Positions 1 to 8,244 of a stretch of DNA of 64,000 nt are shown piece by piece. The stretch comes from Gammaproteobacteria bacterium. Its GTDB lineage: Bacteria > Pseudomonadota > Gammaproteobacteria > Steroidobacterales > Steroidobacteraceae. The notes beneath the pieces were generated by a model, which searched no databases, was not told the origin of the DNA, and worked only from the letters and a program-made list of their open reading frames with translations. The DNA lies in the NCBI GenBank assembly GCA_010027845.1, contig RGUL01000005.1, positions 1 to 64,000 on the forward strand. Direction: 5' to 3'. The translations under genes were made by a program, and so were the position numbers. Numbering within the stretch: the stretch's first letter is position 1; each line of letters begins with the position of its first letter.

Positions 1-428
1 GTACCCGCGCCGTGCCGGTCACCGAGTACGATGCCGCGTTGTCGCGCCTCATCGACGACATGTTCGAAACCATGTACGCGGCTCCCGGAATCGGGCTTGC
101 CGCCTCGCAGGTCGATGTCCATCGCCAGCTCATCGTCATGGACTGCAGCGCCGATCGCAGCGAGCCTCTGGTGTTCATCAATCCGGAAATTCTCGTCCGC
201 GAGGACGTCGGCGTGATGGAAGAAGGCTGTTTGTCCGTGCCCGGAATCTTTGACGAAGTGGAACGCGCGCAGCGCGTGCGCCTCCGCGCCCACGACCGCG
301 ATGGCAAGCAGTTCGAGTGCGAGCTCGAGGGAATCCGTGCGGTGTGTCTGCAGCACGAGATGGACCATCTCGACGGCAAGTTGTTCGTCGACTATCTGTC
401 GATGCTGAAGCGCGATCGTATCCGTCGC
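1..428 (+). CDS. def: Peptide deformylase, truncated at the window start
   Basis: Removes the formyl group from the N-terminal methionine of new proteins in the cytoplasm. All three family motifs are present in order: [16 protein letters not shown] with the metal-binding Cys, and QHEMDHLDG with the HExxH zinc/iron site. The frame is open at base 1 ([13 protein letters not shown] precedes the first motif), so the true start lies to the left and the GTG at 12 is not it. Recognisable homology ends at LKRDRIRR, near 428. The frame then has no stop until 935, running antisense through mrcA, which is not a normal deformylase end. Identity is certain; the 3' end is not. Confidence 0.9.
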
Positions 429-440
429 ATCGATTTCTTT
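418..440. other. Suspected junction between def and mrcA
   Basis: Two convergent genes meet here and neither has a stop codon. The def frame reads on to 935. The mrcA frame on the other strand reads on to base 1 without a stop. mrcA also lacks the last part of its transpeptidase domain. Simple convergence does not explain this; a deletion, an inversion break or an assembly join does. Confidence 0.65.
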
Positions 441-2366
441 GTTCGTCGCAGACGGTTCTGCAACTGCAGTGTCCGTCGCCGTGCTGGTTTCCGGCGGGTC
501 GCACTCGCGCGCCACGAGACGCGGTGCGGCGCGATAGACGACGTTACCTTGTGGGTCTTCGATACGATCGATGAAATACGGTTCGACGCGATGGCCACCA
601 TTGGCGAACACCGCATAACCGCTGACGACTTGCAGCGGCGTGGCATCCATCGAGCCGAGCGCGAGCGTCAAATTATTGGGCAGGACGTTCTTGTCGAAAC
701 CGAAGCGTGTGGCGTGGTCGATCGCGGCACGCAAACCCATGGTCTTGAGGATGCGAATCGATACCAGATTGCGCGAGGCGACCAGCGCTTCGCGCAGCCG
801 CATCGGCCCGTTGAATTCACGGCTCGAATTTTCCGGACGCCAGGCTTCTTCGAGTCGCGGATCGTCGAACACGAAAGGTGCATCGAGAATCATGCTCGAA
901 GGCGTGAAGCCGTTTTCGAGCGCGGCGGAATATAAGAAGGGTTTGAAGCCCGAGCCCGGTTGGCGCTTCGCCTGCGTCGCCCGATTGAACTTGCCGGCGG
1001 TCCGATCAAAATAATCGAAGCCACCGACGAGTGCGGCGATGCCGCCGTCGACGGGCGAGAGCGCGACCAGCGCGGCAGCGGCCTCTGGCACTTGCACGAG
1101 TTCGGCCTTGCCGTTCGCCGCGAGTACGTAAACGACGTCACCAGCCGTCACGACTTCGGCAGCACGTTTCGGATACGGTCCCATGCGTTCGCCGTTCTTG
1201 CGTCGTGCCCACGCGAGCGACGACCAGTCGAGCGTGACGCGACCGCTACCGCGCACGTAAACGTCGGCGCCGCGTTCGGCAACGCGCGTGACGATCGCCG
1301 GCACGAGTATGCCCGCCGCCGAAAAATCGTCGGCGAGCGCCTCGAGTTGCTCATCGCTTTCGCCGCCTTTGAGGGTGACGCGCGATTTCGCGCCGCGCCA
1401 GCCGTGACGGCGGTCGTAGGCGAGCAGTCCGAGGCGCACGGCGCGATTGGCTGCGGCCTGTAAGCGCGTGTCGATGGTGGTGTAGATGCGATAGCCGCGA
1501 TTTTGTGCATCAGGCGGAATATCTTTGATCTTCAGCAGCGCGATGCGGGCCATTTCGGCGACGTACGGTGCCTCGACTTCGTACCCCGCAGTATGCAGTC
1601 GCGCTTCGACTTTCTCGTTCGCCGCGGCGCGCGCTGCAGCCTCGTCGATGAAGCCCGATTCGCGCATGCGACGCAAAACGTAGCCCCGCCGAACGCGTGA
1701 GCCTTCGGGATCGACGATCGGATTGTGCCGCGAGGGCGCTTGCGGAATACGTGCCAGCGTCGCCGCTTCGGCGAGCGTCAATTGATCGAGCGTCTTACCG
1801 TAATAAAGTTCGGCGGCCGCGGCGACCCCGTAAGCGCGTTTGCCGAAATTGATGACGTTCAAGTAATAGGTGAGGATTTCCTGCTTCGAGAGCTCCTTCT
1901 CCATGCGATAGGTGAGGAACACTTCCTGCAGTTTGCGTCGCCAAGTGCGATCTTGCGTGAGGAACAAATTGCGCGCGGTCTGCATGGTGATGGTGCTCGC
2001 ACCTTGCAGATTGGTACCGGGAATCAAATTCACCAATGCCGAGCGCACGATGCCGGTCAAATCGAAGCCCGAGTGCTGGAAGAATCGATCGTCTTCGGCG
2101 GCGATGAAGGCGTTGCGCACCACGGCGGGAATTTGTTCGTAGCTGACGGGGATGCGACGCTGCTCGCCGATCTGCGCCATCACCTGGCCATTGCGCGCAT
2201 AGATGCGCAGCGGCACTTGCAGGCTGATCTCCTTCATTTGCTCGGCGGTCGGCAGCGACGGCTGCAAGTAGACGTACGCGCCCGAGACGCCGAGGACTGC
2301 GAGTGTGACGAGTGCGAAAAAGGCTGCGGCGATGCGCGGCAGCGCGTGACGGGGGACGGATTTCAC
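430..2366 (-). CDS. mrcA: Penicillin-binding protein 1A, 3' end missing
   Basis: Bifunctional peptidoglycan glycosyltransferase/transpeptidase anchored in the inner membrane. The GTG start at 2366 gives a short cytoplasmic tail and one membrane segment (about residues 9-30). The GT51 domain follows with [24 protein letters not shown] and [17 protein letters not shown]. The transpeptidase domain keeps SGFK (SxxK, in [12 protein letters not shown]) and SRN (SxN). The KTG box and roughly the last 200 residues expected for the family are absent: after [15 protein letters not shown] and a Cys-containing linker the frame runs into antisense def with no stop. It is divergent from aroK, as in many gammaproteobacteria. 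As written, the transpeptidase would be inactive. Confidence 0.85.
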
Positions 2367-2437
2367 GACCTGAGGATGTTACCGGAACGGCGGTTCGCCG
2401 GCGCGGTGCGGGGTCGCTAAACTGTGCGCCTTTCCCC

Positions 2438-2965
2438 ATGTCCACACCCAGAAACATCTTTCTCGTCGGGCCGATGGGCTCGGGCAAAACCGCTGTGGGC
2501 AAACAACTCGCGCGGCTGCTCGGCGTGCCCTTCGTCGACTCAGACGCCGAGGTCGAGCGTCGCACCGGAGCCGACATTCCGCTGATCTTCGAGAAGGAGG
2601 GTGAAGCCGGATTCCGCGAGCGGGAACGTGACGTGATCGCCGAACTCACGACGCGCGTCGGCATCGTGCTCTCGACCGGTGGCGGCGCGATCCTCAAAGA
2701 GGAGAATCGCGCAGCGCTGACCGCGCGAGGTGTGGTGGTGTATCTCGAGACGTCGATCGCGCAACAAGCGGCGCGGGTACGCGATGGCGCGAATCGACCC
2801 ATGCTGGCGGGTCAAGATACGACCCAGCGACTCACAGAATTGATGGCCCATCGCGCGCCGCTCTATCGCGGGGCCGCGGCGATCACGGTGCAGACCGACG
2901 GGCGGCGAGTGCGGGACGTGGCCGAAGAGATCCTGCGCGAAGTCGACCGTATACTGCCGCCGTGA
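2438..2965 (+). CDS. aroK: Shikimate kinase
   Basis: Phosphorylates shikimate with ATP in the chorismate pathway. The protein is 175 residues, normal for the family. The Walker A loop GPMGSGKTAVG is at residues 11-21, followed by the shikimate-binding DSDAEVERR and the STGGGA motif. The ATG at 2438 is chosen because the family begins with a few residues before the IFLVGPMG strand; the frame is open further upstream without homology. The 71-base gap to mrcA must hold both divergent promoters. The stop overlaps the aroB start by four bases (GTGA). Confidence 0.95.
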   Translation: MSTPRNIFLVGPMGSGKTAVGKQLARLLGVPFVDSDAEVERRTGADIPLIFEKEGEAGFRERERDVIAELTTRVGIVLSTGGGAILKEENRAALTARGVVVYLETSIAQQAARVRDGANRPMLAGQDTTQRLTELMAHRAPLYRGAAAITVQTDGRRVRDVAEEILREVDRILPP

Positions 2966-4050
2966 CCGACACGCTACAAAAACTCGAAGTCGCACTCGGT
3001 GCGCGCAGCTATCCGATCGTGATCGGTGCGGGTGTATCACAGGACGCCGCCGCACTTGCCGCATTGGTCGGGCAACGCAAGATCGCGCTCGTCACCAACA
3101 CTGTGGTCGCACCGCTGCATGCGGATATCGTCGAACGCGCGCTCGGTGCCACCGTGGTGCGTATCGTGCTGCCCGATGGCGAAGTGCATAAAACGCTGGA
3201 CAACGTCGCGCGCATCATCGACGTGCTGGTGGCGAATCGTTTCGGTCGCGACGATTTGTTGGTCGCACTCGGTGGCGGCGTGGTCGGCGACATGACGGGC
3301 TTCGCCGCCGCTTGTTACCAACGCGGTATCGACTTCGTGCAAATTCCGACCACGTTGCTCGCGCAGGTCGATTCTTCGGTCGGCGGCAAGACCGGGGTGA
3401 ACCATCCCGGCGGCAAAAATTTGATCGGCGCGTTCCACCAGCCGCGAGCAGTGTTGGCCGATACGGCACTGCTGCGTACGTTACCCGCGCGCGAACTGCG
3501 GGCCGGGCTCGCCGAGGTGATAAAATACGGCTTGATCTGCGATCCCGACTTCTTTGCGTGGCTAGAGGCCAACGCCGCTGCGCTGCTCGCACTTGAACCC
3601 GCTGCGCTCGCGCATGCGATCCGTCGCTCCTGTGAAATCAAAGCCGCGATCGTCGCGCGCGACGAGCACGAGCGCGGCGATCGTGCGCTGCTGAATCTCG
3701 GCCACACGTTCGGTCACGCGATCGAAACCGTGACGGGCTATGAAACCTGGCTGCACGGCGAGGCGATCGGTGCGGGCCTCGCGATGGCAGCGCACATGTC
3801 AGTCGCAGCCGGACTTTTGAGCGCTGCCGAGTCGGCGCGCATCGAACGCGTGTTGCAAGCGTTCGGTTTACGGACTTCCGCTGCGCCCGAAGTTGCCGGC
3901 GATGCGGCACGCGCTGCGATGAATCTCGACAAAAAAGTTCAAGCGGGCCGCATCCGCTTCATTCTGATGCGGGGCATCGGCCGCGCCTTCGTGACCGCCG
4001 ATTGGCCCGAAGACGCTCTCGCCGCGACGCTCGCGGCACGCTTCTCGTGA
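2962..4050 (+). CDS. aroB: 3-dehydroquinate synthase
   Basis: NAD- and metal-dependent cyclisation of DAHP to 3-dehydroquinate, the second step of the shikimate pathway. The protein is 362 residues, full length. Seen: GGGVVGDMTGFAAA, the PTTLLAQVDSSVGGKTGVN block, and metal-ligand segments around EVIKYG, LNLGHTFGHAIE and LHGEAIG. It starts at GTG 2962 inside the aroK stop (GTGA) and ends in a second GTGA overlap with dgt, so aroK-aroB-dgt should be one coupled transcript. Confidence 0.96.
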   Translation: MTDTLQKLEVALGARSYPIVIGAGVSQDAAALAALVGQRKIALVTNTVVAPLHADIVERALGATVVRIVLPDGEVHKTLDNVARIIDVLVANRFGRDDLLVALGGGVVGDMTGFAAACYQRGIDFVQIPTTLLAQVDSSVGGKTGVNHPGGKNLIGAFHQPRAVLADTALLRTLPARELRAGLAEVIKYGLICDPDFFAWLEANAAALLALEPAALAHAIRRSCEIKAAIVARDEHERGDRALLNLGHTFGHAIETVTGYETWLHGEAIGAGLAMAAHMSVAAGLLSAAESARIERVLQAFGLRTSAAPEVAGDAARAAMNLDKKVQAGRIRFILMRGIGRAFVTADWPEDALAATLAARFS

Positions 4051-5234
4051 GCGAACTTAAGACCGACAAGTTTGCGAACGACCCGGCCGCAACCGGTCAC
4101 CGCGCGGTACTCGCGCCGTGGGCCGCGCACGATGCGCGCAGTCGTGGCCGACGCTACGCCGAACCACCGCCCGACTATCGTGGCGAATTCCAGCGCGATC
4201 GTGACCGCATCATCCACTCGAACGCGTTCCGCCGACTGGTCTACAAAACCCAAGTGTTCGTGAATCACGAAGGCGATTTGTACCGCACTCGCGTCACGCA
4301 CTCGTTAGAGGTGGCACAAATCGGCCGCACCATCGCCGCGGCGTTGGGTTTGCACGAGACGCTGACCGAGGCGATTTGCCTCGCGCACGATCTCGGCCAC
4401 ACGCCGTTCGGGCATGCCGGACAGGATGCGCTCAACGAGTGCATGCGCGACTACGGCGGTTTCGAACACAACCTGCAATCGTTACGCGTAGTCGATCTTC
4501 TCGAAGAGCGTTACGCGGAATTTCCCGGACTGAATCTCACCTTCGAGACCCGTGAGGGCATCCTCAAGCATTGTTCGGCGACTAACGCGCGTGAGCTCGG
4601 CGAGATCGGCGAGCGATTTTTGAAACGCGAGCAACCGGGGTTGGAGGCGCAGTTGGCGAATCTTGCTGACGAAATCGCCTATAACAACCACGACGTCGAC
4701 GATGGCCTGCGTTCCGGACTGATCGATCTTGCGCAACTCGACGCCGTGCCGCTGTTCGCTCGCGAGCACCGCGCGGTCGTCGCCGCTTACCCGAACGCCA
4801 CCGCGCGCCGGCAGACGCACGAGACCATACGGCGCATGATCAATCGGGTGGTCGTCGACGTCATCACTGCGACGCGTGCGCGGATCGCTGCCGCTGCGCT
4901 GCGTGATATCGACGACGTGCGTCGGCAGAGCGCGTCGCTCGTCGCGATGAGCGACGCCGTGCGTGTCGAGCACCGCGAACTCAAAAATTTCTTGAACGAA
5001 CACCTTTATCGCCATGAGCGTGTGCTCGGCATGACCACGAAGTCGAGGCGCGTGTTGCGGGAGTTGTTCGCGGCGTTTCTCGCCGATGTCGATTTATTGC
5101 CGGCTGAACATCGCGCAGCGGCGTTAGAAGCCGAATTGAAATTAGGGGCTGCGGGCCGCGCGCGTGTGGTCGCCGATTACGTCGCCGGTATGACCGATCG
5201 TTTCGCGCTCGGCGAACACCAACGATTACTCTAA
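4047..5234 (+). CDS. dgt: Deoxyguanosinetriphosphate triphosphohydrolase-like protein
   Basis: HD-domain enzyme that hydrolyses dNTPs to deoxynucleoside and triphosphate. It is 395 residues from GTG 4047. The metal site is visible as H in RVTHSLEVAQIGR, HD in AHDLGHTPFGHAG, and a downstream D in LADEIAYNNHDVDDG. The C-terminal ISP1-C-like helices (RHERVLGMTTKSRRV) are present. The GTG overlapping the aroB stop is preferred over the open frame from 4002, which would extend 45 bases into aroB without homology. The stop overlaps that of fadD on the other strand by four bases. Confidence 0.93.
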   Translation: MSELKTDKFANDPAATGHRAVLAPWAAHDARSRGRRYAEPPPDYRGEFQRDRDRIIHSNAFRRLVYKTQVFVNHEGDLYRTRVTHSLEVAQIGRTIAAALGLHETLTEAICLAHDLGHTPFGHAGQDALNECMRDYGGFEHNLQSLRVVDLLEERYAEFPGLNLTFETREGILKHCSATNARELGEIGERFLKREQPGLEAQLANLADEIAYNNHDVDDGLRSGLIDLAQLDAVPLFAREHRAVVAAYPNATARRQTHETIRRMINRVVVDVITATRARIAAAALRDIDDVRRQSASLVAMSDAVRVEHRELKNFLNEHLYRHERVLGMTTKSRRVLRELFAAFLADVDLLPAEHRAAALEAELKLGAAGRARVVADYVAGMTDRFALGEHQRLL

Positions 5235-6904
5235 AGTTTTGCAGCCTCGTCGCGGAGTTCGCGGCGCAGGATCTTGCCGACGTTGGTCTTGGGCAGTTCC
5301 TTGCGGAAGTAAATGTGACGCGGAACTTTGTAGCCGGTGAGTTGGCCGCGACAGTGCTCGATCAACGCCTCGGCGGTCAGCGTCGGGTCTTTGCGCACGA
5401 TGAACAGTGCGACCACTTCGCCCGAATGCGGATCTGACTTGGCCACTGCAGCTGCCTCGAGCACACCCGGGTGTGTCACGGCGACGCCCTCGATCTCGTT
5501 CGGGTATACGTTGAAGCCCGACACGTTGATCATGTCTTTCTTGCGATCTTCGATGTAGACGAAGCCGCTTTCGTCCATGCGCCCGATGTCGCCGGTGCGT
5601 AGCCAGCCGTCCGGCAACATCACGCGCGCGGTTTCGTCGGGGCGTTTGTAATAGCCCTGCATCACTTGCGGGCCGCGAACGCAGATTTCGCCGACTTGGC
5701 CGATCGGTAGCATATTGCCCGCGTCGTCTGCGATACCGATCTCGGTCGAAGAGATCGGCAAGCCGATCGAATCGTTGAAATCCAGATCGACGGGGTTGAT
5801 GCACGCCGCGGGAGAAGTTTCGGTGAGCCCCCAGGCTTGGGTGAGGATGCAGCCCGTGACCTTCTTCCATTGCTCGGCGACGGTGCGCTGCACGGCCATG
5901 CCGCCGCCTAGCGACACGCGCAACTTCGAAAAATCGACACTCTCGAACCCGGGAGTGTTCAACAGCGCATTGAACAAAGTATTCACGCCGCTGATGTAGG
6001 TGAACGGGTACCGCTTCAATTCTTTGACGAAGCCGGGAAAATCGCGCGGATTGGTGATGAGGATGTTGGTCCAGCCGAGACGCACGAACAGTAGGCAATT
6101 CGCCGTCAGTGCGAAGATGTGATAGAGCGGCAGCGCCGTGATCGCGATGGCGTGATCACCGTGCGGGAACGCCGGTTCGGTCCATGCGCTCGATTGCAAC
6201 ACGTTGGCGATCATGTTGCCGTGACTCAGCATCGCGCCTTTCGACACGCCGGTCGTGCCGCCGGTGTACTGCAAAAACGCCAGATCGGCGTGCCCAAGGG
6301 TTTCGCGACGTAACTCGAGGCCACCGCCGAGTTGCAAAGTTTCGTGGAAGCGCACGGCGCCCGGCAGGTGATAGGACGGCACTTGCTTACGCACGTGACG
6401 CACCACGAAATCGACGATCGCACCTTTGGGGAAGCCCAACAAATCACCGACGCTGGTCACGACGACTTTACGTATCGGAGTGCGCGCGATCACCTCTTGC
6501 AATACGTGGGCGAAGTTTTCGAGGATGACGATGATCTCGGCACCCGAATCGTTGAGCTGATGCTCGAGTTCGCGCGTGGTGTAGAGCGGATTGGTGTTGA
6601 CCACGACGCCACCGGCGCGCAACACGCCGAGCAACGCGATCGGATATTGGAGCACGTTCGGCAGCATGATCGCGACGCGATCACCACGTTCGAGCCTGGC
6701 GTGTTGTTGCAGCCAGGCGCCGAAGGCCGCTGATTGCACGTCGAGATCGGCATAGGTGATCGCTCGGCCCATCTGGACGTAGGCGTCACGGGTCGGAAAT
6801 TCTGCGAACGCCTCTTCGGCAAGTTGTACCAGCGACTGGTAGCGGTCGACGTCGATGTTGGCTGGGACGCCAGCCGGATAATGTGCGAGCCAAGGTTTAG
6901 ACAT
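5231..6904 (-). CDS. fadD: Long-chain fatty acid-CoA ligase
   Basis: Activates fatty acids to acyl-CoA at the inner membrane for beta-oxidation. It is 557 residues and closely follows the E. coli FadD pattern from the N-terminus (WLAHYPAGVPANIDVDRYQSL) to the C-terminus (NVGKILRRELRDEA). The ATP/AMP motif YTGGTTGVSKGAML and the FACS signature around DGWLRTGDIGRMDESGF are intact, with the DRKKDMI hinge lysines. It is convergent with dgt and has its own promoter facing tesA. Function in this cell probably links to the acyl-CoA dehydrogenase at 18185 and the propionyl-CoA genes at 53880-61142 (inference). Confidence 0.95.
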   Translation of the reverse strand: MSKPWLAHYPAGVPANIDVDRYQSLVQLAEEAFAEFPTRDAYVQMGRAITYADLDVQSAAFGAWLQQHARLERGDRVAIMLPNVLQYPIALLGVLRAGGVVVNTNPLYTTRELEHQLNDSGAEIIVILENFAHVLQEVIARTPIRKVVVTSVGDLLGFPKGAIVDFVVRHVRKQVPSYHLPGAVRFHETLQLGGGLELRRETLGHADLAFLQYTGGTTGVSKGAMLSHGNMIANVLQSSAWTEPAFPHGDHAIAITALPLYHIFALTANCLLFVRLGWTNILITNPRDFPGFVKELKRYPFTYISGVNTLFNALLNTPGFESVDFSKLRVSLGGGMAVQRTVAEQWKKVTGCILTQAWGLTETSPAACINPVDLDFNDSIGLPISSTEIGIADDAGNMLPIGQVGEICVRGPQVMQGYYKRPDETARVMLPDGWLRTGDIGRMDESGFVYIEDRKKDMINVSGFNVYPNEIEGVAVTHPGVLEAAAVAKSDPHSGEVVALFIVRKDPTLTAEALIEHCRGQLTGYKVPRHIYFRKELPKTNVGKILRRELRDEAAKL

Positions 6905-6913
6905 GCGGGAACT

Positions 6914-7576
6914 CTAGCCCTTGCTCGCGCGTCGAAGCAATGGCACTAACGTCGGCCAGACCGCATCGAGCATCGCCGGCTGTGCGGCGGCGGTGGGATG
7001 CAGCCCGTCGTCTTGGATCATTCCCGGTTGCAGCGCGATGCGTTCGAGGAAGAACGGCACGAATGCGACACGATATTTTTTGGCGAGCGCGGCATAGGTC
7101 GCCTCGAAGCCCGCCGCATAGCGCGCGCCGTAATTCGGCGGCATCTTCATGCCGAGCAACAGCACGGCCGCACCGCTCGCACGTGCGATGTCGATCGAGC
7201 GTTCGAGATTCGCGCGCGAGGTTTCAAGTGGTAAACCGCGCAGGCCGTCGTTACCACCGAGCTCGATGACGACGATCGCCGGGCGATGCAGTTCGAGCGC
7301 GCGTGGCAGCCTTGCGAGCCCGCCGGTGGTGGTTTCGCCGCTGACGCTGGCATTGACGACGCGGTGCCCGTAACCTTGCGTGCGCAAACGCGCTTGTAGC
7401 AGTGCGACCCAACCTTCGCCGTTGGCGAGGCCGTAACCCGCACTGATGCTATCGCCGAGCACGAGGATCGCAGGCGCTGTCGTGGGCGTGCTCGCCGGCG
7501 CAGCGGCCAGTGCAACACTGCTCACGCACGCCGTCAGCAAAGAAACGAAGGAACGTCTCGCTTTGAACACCGACAT
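6914..7576 (-). CDS. tesA: Multifunctional acyl-CoA thioesterase I / lysophospholipase L1 (SGNH hydrolase)
   Basis: Exported GDSL/SGNH esterase. The ATG at 7576 gives [10 protein letters not shown] followed by a signal peptide ending ALAAAPA, then block [13 protein letters not shown] (catalytic Ser), block III GGND (Asn), and block V DGLHP (Asp and His). The mature size fits E. coli TesA. The longer open frame back to 7759 has no signal or homology and is rejected. The gene is divergent from ybbA and the two start codons overlap, so the tesA promoter must lie inside ybbA. Confidence 0.92.
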   Translation of the reverse strand: MSVFKARRSFVSLLTACVSSVALAAAPASTPTTAPAILVLGDSISAGYGLANGEGWVALLQARLRTQGYGHRVVNASVSGETTTGGLARLPRALELHRPAIVVIELGGNDGLRGLPLETSRANLERSIDIARASGAAVLLLGMKMPPNYGARYAAGFEATYAALAKKYRVAFVPFFLERIALQPGMIQDDGLHPTAAAQPAMLDAVWPTLVPLLRRASKG

Positions 7577-8243
7577 CGTCCTCGAGGCCATCGCACTCGA
7601 CAAGGAGGTTAGCAGTCCCGAAGGGTCGCTCGCCATTGTACGCAGCGTGGATTTTCGCGTGCGTGCCGGCGACTCGGTCGCGATCGTCGGTGCATCGGGC
7701 GCTGGTAAATCGACGTTACTCGCCCTACTCGCCGGGCTCGACTTACCGACGCGTGGCACGGTGCGACTCGCAGGCGAAGATTTGACGCGTCTTGACGAAG
7801 ATGGCCGTGCGCGGTTGCGCGCGGCACGCGTTGGCTTCGTCTTTCAATCGTTCCATCTGGTGCAAGCGTTGACGGCACTCGAGAACGTGATGTTGCCACT
7901 CGAGCTTGCGGGTCGCAGTGATGCACGCCGCGCCGCACGCGATGCACTCGAGCGCGTCGGACTCGGTGCGCGCACGGGTCACTACCCACGCCAACTGTCG
8001 GGTGGTGAACAACAGCGTGTCGCTATCGCCCGCGCGTTCGTCACACATCCGGCGGTGTTGTTCGCCGACGAGCCCACCGGCAATCTCGACACGACGACCG
8101 GCTCGCGCATCGCCGATCTGTTGTTCGATCTCAATGCCACCGAACGCACGACGCTAGTGCTCGTCACGCACGACCGCGCACTCGCAGGGCGTTGTGCGCA
8201 TCTTTGGGTGATGGAGGCGGGTCGCTTGGTGCAGGAGTCGTGA
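7563..8243 (+). CDS. ybbA: ABC transporter ATPase, YbbA family
   Basis: ATP-binding subunit of an FtsX-type ABC system of the LolD/MacB branch. Walker [12 protein letters not shown]-loop FVFQSFHLV, signature [15 protein letters not shown] and Walker [13 protein letters not shown] are all intact. The TTG at 7563 is chosen because it begins the protein exactly where E. coli YbbA begins ([12 protein letters not shown] aligns with its first strand), and GAAGGA lies about 10 bases before it. The open frame from 7446 is antisense to tesA. The stop is one base before ybbP. Confidence 0.92.
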   Translation: MNTDIVLEAIALDKEVSSPEGSLAIVRSVDFRVRAGDSVAIVGASGAGKSTLLALLAGLDLPTRGTVRLAGEDLTRLDEDGRARLRAARVGFVFQSFHLVQALTALENVMLPLELAGRSDARRAARDALERVGLGARTGHYPRQLSGGEQQRVAIARAFVTHPAVLFADEPTGNLDTTTGSRIADLLFDLNATERTTLVLVTHDRALAGRCAHLWVMEAGRLVQES

Positions 8244-8244
8244 C

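Noticed and set aside
12-935. A 307-residue plus-strand frame beginning with deformylase
   Set aside because: Only the first 138 or so residues are deformylase. The rest is antisense to mrcA and has no homology, so it is not a real fusion protein.
1795-2802. A 335-residue minus-strand frame over mrcA and aroK
   Set aside because: Arg-rich translation with no motif; it is a shifted-frame shadow of mrcA and antisense of aroK.
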